Counted from the stretch's first letter, positions 23,411-33,311 are shown. The stretch is 42,883 nt of DNA from Bacteroidota bacterium (GCA_023422565.1 JAFAGR010000093.1:1-42883), one strand, 5' to 3'. A program made the numbers and translations. Notes: generated from the letters alone by a model not told the origin.

Positions 23411-24010
23411 ATGACTGAAGAGATAATTCCTGCAGTAGAAAAGCCGGGTAAGGAAAGCAAGTGGTACGTTTTGCGCGTGGTGAGTGGAAAGGAGCGTAAA
23501 ATAAAAGAATACCTCGATAAAGACATTGTTCGCAATGGCTGGGATAAGGTGATCAAACAAGTGTTTCTTCCTGTTGAAAAAGTGTACAAGGTGGCGAATG
23601 GAAAGAAAGTTATGCGTGAGCGGAACTTTTATCCTGGATACATTATGATGGAAGTGGAAGGTGATAAACTAAACGACGATATCATTCAGCACGTGAGCAA
23701 CATCAGCAATGTAATGCACTTTCTTACGGATGGAAAAGGTTCAAAAGGAAATATCATTTCGCTTAGAAAAGCTGAGGTAAATAAAATGCTGGGTAAAGTG
23801 GATGAAATGAGCGACCTTGGTGGTGTAACCATGAGTGAGCCATTCATTATTGGTGAAACGATCAAGATCATTGATGGGCCTTTCAACGATTTCAACGGTG
23901 TAATTGAGGAAGTGAATGATGAGAAGAAGAAATTAAAAGTTCAGGTGAAGATCTTCGGACGTGCTACGCCTGTTGAACTTAGTTACATGCAGGTAGAAAA
24001 GATCTCATAA
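23411..24010 (+). CDS. nusG: Transcription termination/antitermination factor NusG
   Basis: NusG binds RNA polymerase and couples it to Rho or the ribosome. The 199-residue protein has the NGN domain (WYVLRVVSGKERKIKEYL, RNFYPGYIMMEV) and a C-terminal KOW domain (IIDGPFNDFNGVIEEV). In most bacteria rplK follows directly; here rplK begins 8.8 kb later, after an accessory insert. Confidence 0.97.
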   Translation: MTEEIIPAVEKPGKESKWYVLRVVSGKERKIKEYLDKDIVRNGWDKVIKQVFLPVEKVYKVANGKKVMRERNFYPGYIMMEVEGDKLNDDIIQHVSNISNVMHFLTDGKGSKGNIISLRKAEVNKMLGKVDEMSDLGGVTMSEPFIIGETIKIIDGPFNDFNGVIEEVNDEKKKLKVQVKIFGRATPVELSYMQVEKIS

Positions 24011-24027
24011 TCTTTAAACTCCATAAA

Positions 24028-24495
24028 ATGAAAAAAGTATTATTTCTCATTCCTTCACTGCTCTTTGCTATTGTGTTGATGGCTCAGCCTCCACAAATTG
24101 AAGCTACAAAAGGTATGACTTTCGGCGATAAAATTTCGGATGCAAAAGCTTATACTACCGATGAAGCAAGCACTTACCTGATGAAGGAGCGCAAGGGTGA
24201 TGTGAAAATTGTGGGAGAAGTGACAGAGGTATGTAAAGCTGAAGGTTGCTGGATCAGGTTAAAAACCAATGACGGAACGATGTTGGTTAAAATGAAAGAC
24301 CATGCATTTCTTGTTCCCGTTTCACTTGTTGGTAAAACCGTTGAATTGGAAGGCCCCGGAAGTTTGAAAGAAACCTCTGTGGACATGCTTAAGCATTACG
24401 CGGAAGATGCGGGTAAATCAAAAGCGGAGATCGATGCCATTACAGAGCCAAAGAAAGAAGTGGTGATACAGGCAAAAGGATTGGTAGTTCTGTAG
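24028..24495 (+). CDS. Exported DUF4920-domain protein
   Basis: The 155-residue protein has a signal peptide (MKKVLFLIPSLLFAIVLMAQ) and one DUF4920 domain: GMTFGDKIS, VKIVGEVTEVCKAEGCWIRLK with two cysteines, and a C-terminal acidic/basic tail (EPKKEVVIQAKGLVVL). DUF4920 proteins have an OB-like fold and unknown function. It starts 17 bp after nusG and so may be read from the same promoter; a terminator follows it. Confidence 0.82.
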   Translation: MKKVLFLIPSLLFAIVLMAQPPQIEATKGMTFGDKISDAKAYTTDEASTYLMKERKGDVKIVGEVTEVCKAEGCWIRLKTNDGTMLVKMKDHAFLVPVSLVGKTVELEGPGSLKETSVDMLKHYAEDAGKSKAEIDAITEPKKEVVIQAKGLVVL

Positions 24496-24515
24496 TTGAA
24501 AATATTTTTTTTTTG

Positions 24516-24546
24516 AAAAAGGGCGGTCTTTAGGCGGCCCTTTTTG
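24516..24546 (+). terminator. Terminator after the DUF4920 gene
   Basis: AAGGGC pairs with GCCCTT around a 12-base loop and is followed by five T. It would end a secE-nusG-DUF4920 transcript. Confidence 0.65.
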
Positions 24547-24659
24547 TTTGTAGAGAATATAGTGGCAATTGGGCGGTACCACATCAATTCGTGTGCAGGC
24601 CATTTCCGTAAGTGGAAAACAAGATGGTGAAGAATTTTCAATAGATATTTGCGCAGGTT

Positions 24660-26483
24660 ATGAAGCAAAGGCTACTGTTTACGATCAAGTATTGGCTCCT
24701 CTGGATGTTCATGTTTTCTGCAGGAAGGCTATTTTTCCTTTTTGTGACCAGGCAGGAGCGTGATCAGTCCGGTTTTAATATGCATTGGCAAAGCCTTTTC
24801 CATGGGTTGAGAATGGACGCTTCCATGGCTGCCTACTTCACGCTTCCGGTGATACTGATACTGCTTGGAATGTTATTCACCCGAAAGACAGACCCCGGTG
24901 GAATTTTTAAATGGTACACGGGCGTACTGGTGGTGCTTGGTTCCTTGATTTTTATGATCGATGCGCAGTCTTTTAAATTTTGGGGGCACCGCGTAGATGC
25001 ATCCATTCTGAACTATATTCAGGATCCTAAAGAAGCGGCCGCTTCAACTGCGCATTTTCCACTAATTAAATGGTCGATCCTTTTGATAGTGGTGATTGCA
25101 ATTGCGATAAAAACCTTCAACGCCTTTTTTAGAAAGAATTTTCCTTTGAGGCCTGCATCTCCGGAGTGGAAGCCCGCTCTTGCGCTCATATTGCTTCTGG
25201 GGGTTTCAATAATTCCGCTGAGGGGTGGTATACAACTTGCGCCGATCAACCAAAGCACAGTTTATTTTTCACAAAATAACTACGCGAATCAGGCAGCTGT
25301 TAACCCGGTGTGGAATTTCGCTTTTTCGGTTAAGCGTAACCGTGAGGTTACCGTGAATCCCTACGTGGCCATGCCGGCCGCTGAGGCCGCGGAGATCTCC
25401 AAAAATCTATTGCTTAAAAATCAAGCATTAATGCCTGATTCCATGAGCCGGAAGAATGTTATTCTAATAGTTTGGGAAAGCTTTACATCAAAGGTGGTGG
25501 ATTCATTTTATGGGGGAACAGAGGTTAGTCCAAATTTCAATAAGCTAAAACGCGAAGGCCTTTGGTTTTCCAATGCATTTGCGACGGGTGACCGAACAGA
25601 CAAGGGTATTGTCGGGATATTAAGTGGTTACCCCGCACAACCGATTTCTTCCATTGTAAAAAATCCGGAGAAAACGAGAAGCCTGCCCCATCTCGGTAGA
25701 ACATTTCGTGCAGCGGGTTATCACAACGCGTTTTTTTATGGCGGGGAAATGGAATTTGCCAATATCAAATCGTACCTGCTTGAGGGAAATTTTCATCGAC
25801 TCACAGATGTGAATTCATTTGATAAAAAGTATCGGAATTCAAAATGGGGTGCCCACGATGGTATTGTAAAAGATACTTTTCAATCGGCACTTGCATCAAT
25901 GCCGGAACCTTTTTTTGCCACGTGGCTTACGCTTAGCAGCCACGAGCCTTATGAAACTCCCGTCCCAAAAGTTATTCCGGGAGAAGAGACTGTGCCTTCC
26001 TTTTTGAATTCCCTCCATTATACTGATGGCGTAGTAGGCGAACTTGTATCTTTTTGTAAAAGCCAATCGTGGTGGGGAAAAACGCTTTTGGTAATAGTTG
26101 CTGATCATGGCCACCGATACCCTTTGTCGGCAAGCGAATTTTCGAATTTTCATATTCCTGTACTTATTTTAGGAGGAGAAGTTGATCCTCGAATCTATCC
26201 GCATACTATTTCCCAAACAGGGCTGCCCTCAACCATTCTGAACATGAATGGACTGAGCGATTCTTCTTTTCTGTTCAGCAGAAACTGGCTTGATACCTCA
26301 GCTACACCATGGGCACTATTTTCGTTTAATAACGGTTTTGGCTACATGAAGAATGATTCAGCGCTGATCTTCGATAATATTGGGCAGAAAGTTAGAAAGG
26401 GAAAACAAAAGTATTCTCCACAAATGTTGAAGGAGGGGAGGGCGCTGCAGCAATTCTTTTTCGATGATTTTCTTTCCAGGTAG
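24660..26483 (+). CDS. LTA-synthase-like membrane phosphotransferase/sulfatase
   Basis: The 607-residue protein has five N-terminal membrane segments (within residues 1-190) and an extracytoplasmic sulfatase-fold domain (from about 265). Catalytic features of the LtaS/OpgB class are present: VWESF (metal-binding Glu), the nucleophile Thr313 in GDRTDKG, and the metal-binding VADHGHR near 480. In Gram-negative bacteria such enzymes transfer phosphoglycerol or phosphoethanolamine to glycans or lipids; the substrate here is unknown. It is convergent with the T9SS cargo gene, with 8 bp between the stops. Confidence 0.87.
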   Translation: MKQRLLFTIKYWLLWMFMFSAGRLFFLFVTRQERDQSGFNMHWQSLFHGLRMDASMAAYFTLPVILILLGMLFTRKTDPGGIFKWYTGVLVVLGSLIFMIDAQSFKFWGHRVDASILNYIQDPKEAAASTAHFPLIKWSILLIVVIAIAIKTFNAFFRKNFPLRPASPEWKPALALILLLGVSIIPLRGGIQLAPINQSTVYFSQNNYANQAAVNPVWNFAFSVKRNREVTVNPYVAMPAAEAAEISKNLLLKNQALMPDSMSRKNVILIVWESFTSKVVDSFYGGTEVSPNFNKLKREGLWFSNAFATGDRTDKGIVGILSGYPAQPISSIVKNPEKTRSLPHLGRTFRAAGYHNAFFYGGEMEFANIKSYLLEGNFHRLTDVNSFDKKYRNSKWGAHDGIVKDTFQSALASMPEPFFATWLTLSSHEPYETPVPKVIPGEETVPSFLNSLHYTDGVVGELVSFCKSQSWWGKTLLVIVADHGHRYPLSASEFSNFHIPVLILGGEVDPRIYPHTISQTGLPSTILNMNGLSDSSFLFSRNWLDTSATPWALFSFNNGFGYMKNDSALIFDNIGQKVRKGKQKYSPQMLKEGRALQQFFFDDFLSR

Positions 26484-26491
26484 CCGCCACG

Positions 26492-28645
26492 CTATTGTAT
26501 CACGATTCGTGTTGTAACCGCGTCGCCGTTTTCTGCCGTAAGCGTAAAAAAGTATGTGCCGGGGACAGATCTCCATCCGTTTATAGCATACCTCAATTTC
26601 TTTCCGGAAACTTCGATCCACTCGCGACGTAATATCTGAGACGAACTGTTCTTGATCGCGAGCTCGTAATTACCGAAGGCCATGTTTTCAATGGTAAAAA
26701 ATATTTCCTCGCCTGACTTTGCAGGATTGGGGAATCCAACAAATACCGGCCTCATCTTACGATGAACTTTTACCGTTTCACTGTACTCAGGGCCTGATTG
26801 CAGGTTTGCCCTTACCCGATAGTACGTAATGTTTCGAGGATCGTGGTCCGAAGAAACGTGGACAGCAGCGGAGTTGTTTCCGCCGGAGGTCACCGTTGCG
26901 AGGTTGATGAAATGTCTGCCATTCATGCTTTTTTCAAGTGTATAATCCCGCACGCCGATCTCGTGATTTACTTTGAACCTTATCGTGTTGGATTCGTTTG
27001 ATTCCGCCCAGCCAGCAAGAGATAAAAACCGGAAGGGCTCGTCTTGCCTCATCTCAAACACAATCATAAACCGATCAGCTGCAACAGAACCGGGATCACT
27101 GGTGATATTCAGTCGGAGCCGCGATGTGTCGGTTAAAGATACCGGGGTAACCGAATTCAAATGGCGATCAATGAAGAAACCCGATAAGCCAGGAGACATG
27201 TTAATCGGATGTAGCTCCAGGATATATTGTTGCGGCCTCAAGCGCGAGGTGTGATAAAATAGTGTATCCGTAACCGTTATATGCTCTCTTCCTTCAACGG
27301 CTAGAATGGTACCGTTTCGGTGAAGCGCGAGATTTTCCCCGCCATTGAAAAGTTTTGGGGCATCATAGTGATTAACATCATTGCCCAGGCCTTGTTGAAA
27401 TACCAGGATGTTGCCATCAGCCATTTCTTCGCCGGAGGTCAGCAAACGCGAGATCAGCATACTCTTTCCCATACCTAAAGAATCAGCATTGATTGGCCGG
27501 CGATGAACCAGCCTGCTTCCGCTTGCTTTCACATCTTCATCGAAGTTCACAGTTCCACCTCCGGCTCCGGCGTAAACAAGCACAGCCTGTCCTGATTCGA
27601 TATTCGGTGCGGGAACGCCGGCGGGATAATAAACGGTTGCATCGCCGGCAGTAGGAATATATCCCGCAACCGCGCTCAGCGTTTGATATCCGCCTAAACC
27701 ATAGCTGCCGTTTAGCATCGGATCCCAGGCATAGAACATCTCATAAATACCCGTGCTTTTGTCATAAACTTCCCTGAAGTCAATTCGTGAGGCATAAGGA
27801 TTTCCAAATGACTGCAACTGATTAGCACCGACTGTTACTGCAGCAGGGGCATTATTCGGACGGAACAATACGCCCTTACTTCGCATGTTGGTATTATTGG
27901 CGGGATCGTTATAAGCAAGTACGTTTCGGTCTCCGCGAACAAACAACATATAGCCCTGAACTTTTTGCAAGGGATCGAAAGTATTGGTCACAGCCGTCCA
28001 GTTATTGGATGCAGCATTGTAATATTTTAAAGCGGGCGTGGATGAATACACATCAAAGCCAAGCCCATTACCCGAGATGCGCGTTCCATAACCTATGGGT
28101 GTTCCGCCTCCTTCCTGCCAGGCTTCGAAAATAGTTTGACCGGAGGTAGGAGTTGCTAAAAACTGCCACGACTTTCCGTGTTCGCCCGCACCAGTACCGG
28201 TATTAATAAATCTCTCAACAGTTACATCTCCAACAATATCTGCATTCACAATCTTGTCAACAAAAGCTGTCGCTGTTTTTGAGGATTTCAGCGTGAAGGA
28301 CCGGTTGTTGATGTTTCCGTCTGCATCAAGAATCGTTGTTCCTTCAACACCGAGGCCGTTGAGCACATTAGCGGTTCCTTCATTTTGCTTGGTTCCCGAT
28401 CCCCTCAGGTGCAGGTTGAAAAAACTTATGGTCTGTGAACCGCTTATCGCGTTGAAAGAATTACCGTCAATAAAAACCGTACTGCTGTCGGGGATGAAGA
28501 TGCCTTCATTTCGAATACCCGCATCCGTTAGTACAAGATTAATATCCTTTTCCGCAACCAGCTGCACGCCCCCTTCAAGGTTCAATACCTGGCTGCAGGC
28601 ATTCGTTGTATAAAAAGCGATGATTATAAACAGCAGTTGTCGCAT
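26492..28645 (-). CDS. Large secreted protein with T9SS type A sorting domain
   Basis: The 717-residue protein has an N-terminal signal peptide (MRQLLFIIIAFYTTNACSQ), a beta-rich N-terminal part with NEGIF/SGSQTISFFNLHLRG segments, a middle that reads like surface proteins of Bacteroidota (GNPYASRIDF, YMLFVRGDRNV), and a C-terminal domain starting at GFPNPAKSGEEIFF and ending GTYFFTLTAENG ... RIVIQ. The last part fits a type A T9SS sorting signal, so the protein should cross the outer membrane and have this tail removed. It is last in an operon with the two upstream minus-strand genes. No enzymatic motif seen. Confidence 0.8.
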   Translation of the reverse strand: MRQLLFIIIAFYTTNACSQVLNLEGGVQLVAEKDINLVLTDAGIRNEGIFIPDSSTVFIDGNSFNAISGSQTISFFNLHLRGSGTKQNEGTANVLNGLGVEGTTILDADGNINNRSFTLKSSKTATAFVDKIVNADIVGDVTVERFINTGTGAGEHGKSWQFLATPTSGQTIFEAWQEGGGTPIGYGTRISGNGLGFDVYSSTPALKYYNAASNNWTAVTNTFDPLQKVQGYMLFVRGDRNVLAYNDPANNTNMRSKGVLFRPNNAPAAVTVGANQLQSFGNPYASRIDFREVYDKSTGIYEMFYAWDPMLNGSYGLGGYQTLSAVAGYIPTAGDATVYYPAGVPAPNIESGQAVLVYAGAGGGTVNFDEDVKASGSRLVHRRPINADSLGMGKSMLISRLLTSGEEMADGNILVFQQGLGNDVNHYDAPKLFNGGENLALHRNGTILAVEGREHITVTDTLFYHTSRLRPQQYILELHPINMSPGLSGFFIDRHLNSVTPVSLTDTSRLRLNITSDPGSVAADRFMIVFEMRQDEPFRFLSLAGWAESNESNTIRFKVNHEIGVRDYTLEKSMNGRHFINLATVTSGGNNSAAVHVSSDHDPRNITYYRVRANLQSGPEYSETVKVHRKMRPVFVGFPNPAKSGEEIFFTIENMAFGNYELAIKNSSSQILRREWIEVSGKKLRYAINGWRSVPGTYFFTLTAENGDAVTTRIVIQ

Positions 28646-28652
28646 TCGTGTA

Positions 28653-28958
28653 TCAGTTACCGTTAGAGTTCTGTTTATCGTTTTCTTTCATCACCGGGGA
28701 AATCGCACGCCGGTATTCCGCTTCTTCACTCTCTTTTCTTTTCCTCTCTTCTTCCGGTGGAAACTTAATAATAGGGCTTGATTCCGGAGGAAGTACAGCC
28801 TCAAGAGCTTTTGCATCGGATTGCATTACTTGAGGCTGAGGCACAACGTTAGATTCTTTGTTTTTCAAGGGAGGCGGTTTCATCTCATCTGAATCCTGGG
28901 CCGACGCCATATGTAAGAATACCAATTGCGATACTACTAAAATGAATAGCTTTTTCAT
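28653..28958 (-). CDS. Small exported proline- and glutamate-rich protein
   Basis: From the ATG at 28958 the protein has 101 residues with a signal peptide (MKKLFILVVSQLVFLHMASAQ). The mature part is low in complexity: Pro- and Gln-rich first (PPPLKN, VVPQPQVMQ), then a charged helix (FPPEEERKRKESEEAEYRRA). I know no family. It starts 10 bp after the S74 gene and ends 7 bp before the T9SS cargo gene, so it is in the middle of a three-gene operon. The frame extends seven codons upstream, but that start would overlap the preceding gene. Confidence 0.68.
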   Translation of the reverse strand: MKKLFILVVSQLVFLHMASAQDSDEMKPPPLKNKESNVVPQPQVMQSDAKALEAVLPPESSPIIKFPPEEERKRKESEEAEYRRAISPVMKENDKQNSNGN

Positions 28959-28968
28959 GATGAATATT

Positions 28969-31900
28969 TTACAATCCAAGTTTTTGTTTGATCAATTCAA
29001 TTTCTTTTTTCAGCTTTTCGTTTTCCGCTTTTAGCGTTTCTATCTGAAGTTGTTGTTCCTGTATTGCTTTCACCGCTACAGGAATAATGTCAGAATAAAA
29101 TACACCCATCTTATCGTTCGCATCGCCGGTAACTTCTGTGCCATCGTCTCTTTTCTCTTTTTCAGCGCCGGGTAAATCACCTTTTACTACTACTTCCTTC
29201 AATACAGGTTCTACTTCCTGCGCAATAAAACCGATGCGCCTTCCAAGCTCGGGATTTTTATTCCAATGAAATGATACAGGCCGAAGCTTCATGATCTCTC
29301 TCAATCCATAATTTAGATCGTTGATATTGTTTTTTTCTCTTTGGTCTGAAGTCTGGATGGTTCCATTAGCTGCCCACACTGCAGTCCACTTAAAGCCCGA
29401 TGCGCCGAGGGAATTTAAGTTATCCTCTGACGGACGGAAAGAAGTGGTTGTAAATTCGTATTCATTAACTCCAGCCGTTGCAAAGTCATCAGACGACCTG
29501 GAAACAATCGCACTTCCTCCCGTACTCACGTTTAATTTCCAGTCAGTTCCCGCGCCTGTTTTAACCAGTTGCAATCCCGGTTCGTTCAAACTGTTCATTG
29601 AAGCAATGCGAAGATTAGATTCACCCGCCTCGTTACGTAAAATGTGAAGTCTTGCCAATGGACTTGGTGTTCCGATGCCCACATTTACATTGTCTGTTGC
29701 CCCGTTTAGCCCGAGAATACTCCCCAGCACAAGAGTGTTGCTGGCGCTCGCATAGGCACGGTACCCAACGGTAGTGGTATTACTTAAATTCGAGCCGCTC
29801 ACGTTTGTGCGGGCACCAAGTGCGGTGTTGTAATCGCCTTGAAGATTTACGATAAGGGCACTATCTCCAAAAGCGGAATTGTAAATGCCTACGGTATTTC
29901 TTGCCATTGCGTATGAACCCACAGCCGTGTTGTAATCACCGGAATTACTTCTTAGGCTGGCGGCGCCTGCAGCAGTGTTTCTTAAGCCGCCGGAATTATA
30001 CATCAGGCTACTGTCGCCCACTGCAGTGTTCTGGTTTCCTGCGCCATTATTGCGAAGGGAATGAGAGCCGATTCCCACGTTTTCGGATCCCGTTGAGGAT
30101 TGGTTTCCTGCAAGGAAGCCCATAAATACATTTGACTGTCCGGTGCTGATTCCCGCCCCGGTAGATTCTCCAATGCCGATATTCCGGATGCCTGTAACCG
30201 GTGAGAATAGACCGAACCCTGAATTATATCCCACAAAAATATTTCCGTCGCCCTGGTTTCTCCAACCCGCGTTCACGCCGATATTCACCGTTCGTTTAAC
30301 ACTGTCTGAAAACGCCGCGGCATAATATCCGATAGCCACATTGTCCGTAAGGTTCTTCGCACCAGCCACACCGATCATCGCCCCACGTCCTACTGCCACA
30401 TTTCTCACCACGCTATCCTGGAACTCCAGCGTTCCCACGCCCAGCGCGGTGTTGTCGTAGCCCGATTTATTGTAACGCAGCGATCTCCAGCCCATAGCGG
30501 TGTTGCCCACGCCCGAAGTATCGAAATACATTGATTCGAACCCTACGGCGGTATTGTAATTTCCGGTTCTGTGACTGATAAGCGCATCTCCGCCAGCTGC
30601 GGTATTGTAGCTTCCGGTGCGGTTCTGATACATGGCCGAAACACCGATTGCTGTGTTCAACCTCCCGCTGGTGTTGCTATACATTGAGGCGATACCTGCG
30701 GCTGTATTGTAAATGCCAGATGTATCGTTATTTAGAGAACCTGCTCCCAGCGCTACGTTTCCATAATAGCGGTTTCTGCGCAGCGCATCATTACCTACGG
30801 CGGTGTTATCGGCAGCATCTGGGCCTGCTTCATACATTGCCGCGTTTCCGATGGCCGTATTATTCCAACCGGTCTTGTTGGCGGCAAGGCTATAACTTCC
30901 TAGTGATGTATTCGCCCAACCTGTAGTAGTACTGTCTTGCGACAGGTAACCAATGGCCGTATTGGGATAAGTTGCAGTAGCCCTGTGAAGCGCCCGGCTT
31001 CCAACGGCAATACTTCCAAACCCGTTTGTGTTGGCCGCTAGGGCCCGATATCCAACGCCTACATTATCGTTCCCGATATTGGCAAAAAGAGCGGAGTCGC
31101 CTATCGCGGCATTTCTGTTAGGCGCGATCGTCCAGAGGTAACCGATATCTCCAAATGCCATTGCCTTGAAGCCGACCGCCACATTCTGGCTTCCCCACAT
31201 ATTGTTGGTCATCGCCGCAAACCCTACCATGGTGTTCTCAAGTCCTTGTGTATTGTTCGCGGTGTTGTAACCATTGCCAAAACCGGCGTATGCGCCAACC
31301 GCAGTGGTGTAATGTTTTTTATTGAAGGTGAGCGCTTCCAAACCTATTGCGGTTACATAATTTGCGGTATCGTTCATAAACCCTGCACTACGGCCAACTG
31401 CAACATTGTAATTGCCTTTAGAGTTGTTTTCCATAGCGCCAACGCCAATTGCAGTGTTAAGCTGACCGGTTTTGTTGTTGCGCATGGCCCGCCAACCCAT
31501 CGCGGTGTTCAGGGAGCCGATTGAATCATACTGGAGAGTTTCAAAGCCATATACCGAATTGTAACTTCCCGACCCATGCTGATTAAGCGCAAGTGCCCCC
31601 ATAGATGTATTTCCCCATGAAATAGAATCGTTGTATCCGGTTTCAAAACCGAAATAGCTGTTGTACGTTCCCGTATTTGCCCGCCTGTGTGCACTTCTGC
31701 CTACCGCTGTGTTTGCTGCACCGGTGGTGTTTTCGCGCAGGGCGCTTACGCCGACCGCAGTGTTCAGATAACCGGTTGTGTTGAGGTACATGGCCTCGCT
31801 ACCTACTGCAGTATTTTTTGCCCCATTGCCCGTTGATGTTGGTTGATTGTAAAAGAGTGCTTTGCTTCCGATAGCCGTATTATCTGTTAGAAAGCCAGCT

Positions 31901-32532
31901 GCGGGAAATGAATGAGTGTAATGAGCCGAATCGCCTATTACTACATTTCGGGCCGAGCCTACATTGTTTTGAAATGCTGCAATTCCTATCGCCACGTTCG
32001 CACTGGCCACAGTATTCTGAAACAATGCCTTGCTTCCGATAGCGATATTATTAGTTCCCGAAGTGATTTTCGCACCGGCGCTGTCGCCAATTGAGTAGTT
32101 ATGATTAACATGGTTCCATCGGCCGATCCATCTGCTGTTTTGCCGGAAGCTAAGTGGGGTAACATCTGTTGTTCCAAAAAAATGATCGGCAGTTGTAGTG
32201 CCCGCATTGCCCGTAATATTCCATCCAGCTGAAGCGCTTGCTGAGCCTATCCACTGCCATACCGCGCCGTTAAAGTAATGGAAGCCGATACTATCTGGCG
32301 CATTCTGAAAAACCAAAAGGCCTGTAGCAGGGGAGGGAATCGCCAGTTTTTCAGATTTGGACATCCGCGGAACGAGAAAACCTTTTTCGGTACTGGTAAC
32401 ATCAAGAATTGAACTTGGATGAGCGGGTGCACCGGTGGTATTGATACCTACGGATTGAGCCGAAACATTAAAATGGGCAAGACAGGACAAACAGAGTACA
32501 AGAAGCCCTGCCGGGCGGGTAAATTTTTGCAT
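28969..32532 (-). CDS. YadA-head-like repeat protein with C-terminal S74 chaperone domain
   Basis: The 1187-residue protein has a signal peptide (ending near FNVSAQS) and from about residue 160 to 900 dozens of roughly 17-residue repeats of the type NTAVGxxAlxxNttGxx, the left-handed parallel beta-roll of trimeric adhesin heads. The C-terminus from residue 1062 starts SDQREKNNI, the cleavage motif with Ser and Lys of Peptidase_S74 intramolecular chaperones, contains FIAQEVEPVL, and ends in a coiled coil (IQEQQLQIETLKAENEKLKKEIELI). Such domains trimerise a fibre and may cut themselves off. It heads a three-gene operon. Surface adhesin or fibre is the likely role. Confidence 0.85.
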   Translation of the reverse strand: MQKFTRPAGLLVLCLSCLAHFNVSAQSVGINTTGAPAHPSSILDVTSTEKGFLVPRMSKSEKLAIPSPATGLLVFQNAPDSIGFHYFNGAVWQWIGSASASAGWNITGNAGTTTADHFFGTTDVTPLSFRQNSRWIGRWNHVNHNYSIGDSAGAKITSGTNNIAIGSKALFQNTVASANVAIGIAAFQNNVGSARNVVIGDSAHYTHSFPAAGFLTDNTAIGSKALFYNQPTSTGNGAKNTAVGSEAMYLNTTGYLNTAVGVSALRENTTGAANTAVGRSAHRRANTGTYNSYFGFETGYNDSISWGNTSMGALALNQHGSGSYNSVYGFETLQYDSIGSLNTAMGWRAMRNNKTGQLNTAIGVGAMENNSKGNYNVAVGRSAGFMNDTANYVTAIGLEALTFNKKHYTTAVGAYAGFGNGYNTANNTQGLENTMVGFAAMTNNMWGSQNVAVGFKAMAFGDIGYLWTIAPNRNAAIGDSALFANIGNDNVGVGYRALAANTNGFGSIAVGSRALHRATATYPNTAIGYLSQDSTTTGWANTSLGSYSLAANKTGWNNTAIGNAAMYEAGPDAADNTAVGNDALRRNRYYGNVALGAGSLNNDTSGIYNTAAGIASMYSNTSGRLNTAIGVSAMYQNRTGSYNTAAGGDALISHRTGNYNTAVGFESMYFDTSGVGNTAMGWRSLRYNKSGYDNTALGVGTLEFQDSVVRNVAVGRGAMIGVAGAKNLTDNVAIGYYAAAFSDSVKRTVNIGVNAGWRNQGDGNIFVGYNSGFGLFSPVTGIRNIGIGESTGAGISTGQSNVFMGFLAGNQSSTGSENVGIGSHSLRNNGAGNQNTAVGDSSLMYNSGGLRNTAAGAASLRSNSGDYNTAVGSYAMARNTVGIYNSAFGDSALIVNLQGDYNTALGARTNVSGSNLSNTTTVGYRAYASASNTLVLGSILGLNGATDNVNVGIGTPSPLARLHILRNEAGESNLRIASMNSLNEPGLQLVKTGAGTDWKLNVSTGGSAIVSRSSDDFATAGVNEYEFTTTSFRPSEDNLNSLGASGFKWTAVWAANGTIQTSDQREKNNINDLNYGLREIMKLRPVSFHWNKNPELGRRIGFIAQEVEPVLKEVVVKGDLPGAEKEKRDDGTEVTGDANDKMGVFYSDIIPVAVKAIQEQQLQIETLKAENEKLKKEIELIKQKLGL

Positions 32533-32837
32533 CGCCGGAAATTTTTAAAAACGAAATAGTAGTACTAAAGAGCTCGTTAAAGCTTATATGGAGATGTTCG
32601 GGTGGCACAAAATTATAATTTGAATAATAAATGTTCAGAAAAAGTTTTATACATTTTTTTTAAAATGTGGAATCGCGTAGTAGGGATGGAAAAATCATCA
32701 AAAAAAACTAATATCATGCTCCATTATTTACAAAATATCCTTACCTTTGCGCCCCCATAGTTCTTTATGAATAGGCTTTCGGGCCAATTGGGAGTTTCGG
32801 GATAAACCGGAACGCTATCACCAAAAAATGTAAAAAA
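32533..32837. other. Divergent intergenic region between the S74 gene and rplK
   Basis: The 305 bp are AT-rich without a gene. On the minus strand TAATTTTG (32608-32615) could be the -7 element of the S74 operon, with no clear -33. On the plus strand TACCTTTG lies at 32742-32749 for rplK, with about 90 bp of leader that I could not fold into a known ribosomal leader. Confidence 0.5.
32742..32749 (+). promoter_or_regulatory. Promoter -7 element of rplKAJL
   Basis: TACCTTTG is the same -7 word as in front of the tRNA-tuf cluster and rpoB. The rplK start is 89 bp downstream. Its presence shows that the ribosomal genes have their own promoter despite the separation from nusG. Confidence 0.6.
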
Positions 32838-33284
32838 ATGGCAAAAGAAATCACCGGCTTTGTTAAGCTCCAGTGCAAAGGAGGACAAGCCAATCCGGCA
32901 CCGCCAATCGGTCCGGCCCTGGGTTCAAAAGGTGTGAACATCATGGAGTTCTGCAAACAATTCAATGCAAGAACACAGGACAAACCAGGAAAAGTATTAC
33001 CGGTTTTAATTACCGTGTACGCTGACAAATCATTCGATTTTATCATCAAAACTCCGCCGGCTGCAGTTCAGTTAATGGACGCTGCGAAAGTATCTAAAGG
33101 AAGCAAGGAGCCTAACCGCCAGAAGGTGGGTAAGGTAACCTGGAGCCAGGTAGAGGAGATCGCTAAAGATAAAATGGCTGATCTGAACGCTTTCACCTTG
33201 CAGAGCGCAATGACCATGGTTGCCGGAACTGCCCGCAGCATGGGATTAACCGTAGAAGGCCAGGCTCCCTGGGATAATAATTAA
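32838..33284 (+). CDS. rplK: Ribosomal protein uL11
   Basis: uL11 forms the base of the L7/L12 stalk on 23S rRNA and is involved in factor binding. The 148-residue protein has the family N-terminus (FVKLQCKGGQANPAPPIGPA) with the proline-rich helix contacted by thiostrepton, and the C-terminal RNA-binding domain ending GTARSMGLTVEG. Length is normal. It starts a four-gene operon. Confidence 0.97.
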   Translation: MAKEITGFVKLQCKGGQANPAPPIGPALGSKGVNIMEFCKQFNARTQDKPGKVLPVLITVYADKSFDFIIKTPPAAVQLMDAAKVSKGSKEPNRQKVGKVTWSQVEEIAKDKMADLNAFTLQSAMTMVAGTARSMGLTVEGQAPWDNN

Positions 33285-33311
33285 TCGTCAACCTCAAAAT
33301 ATTTTTTTAAA

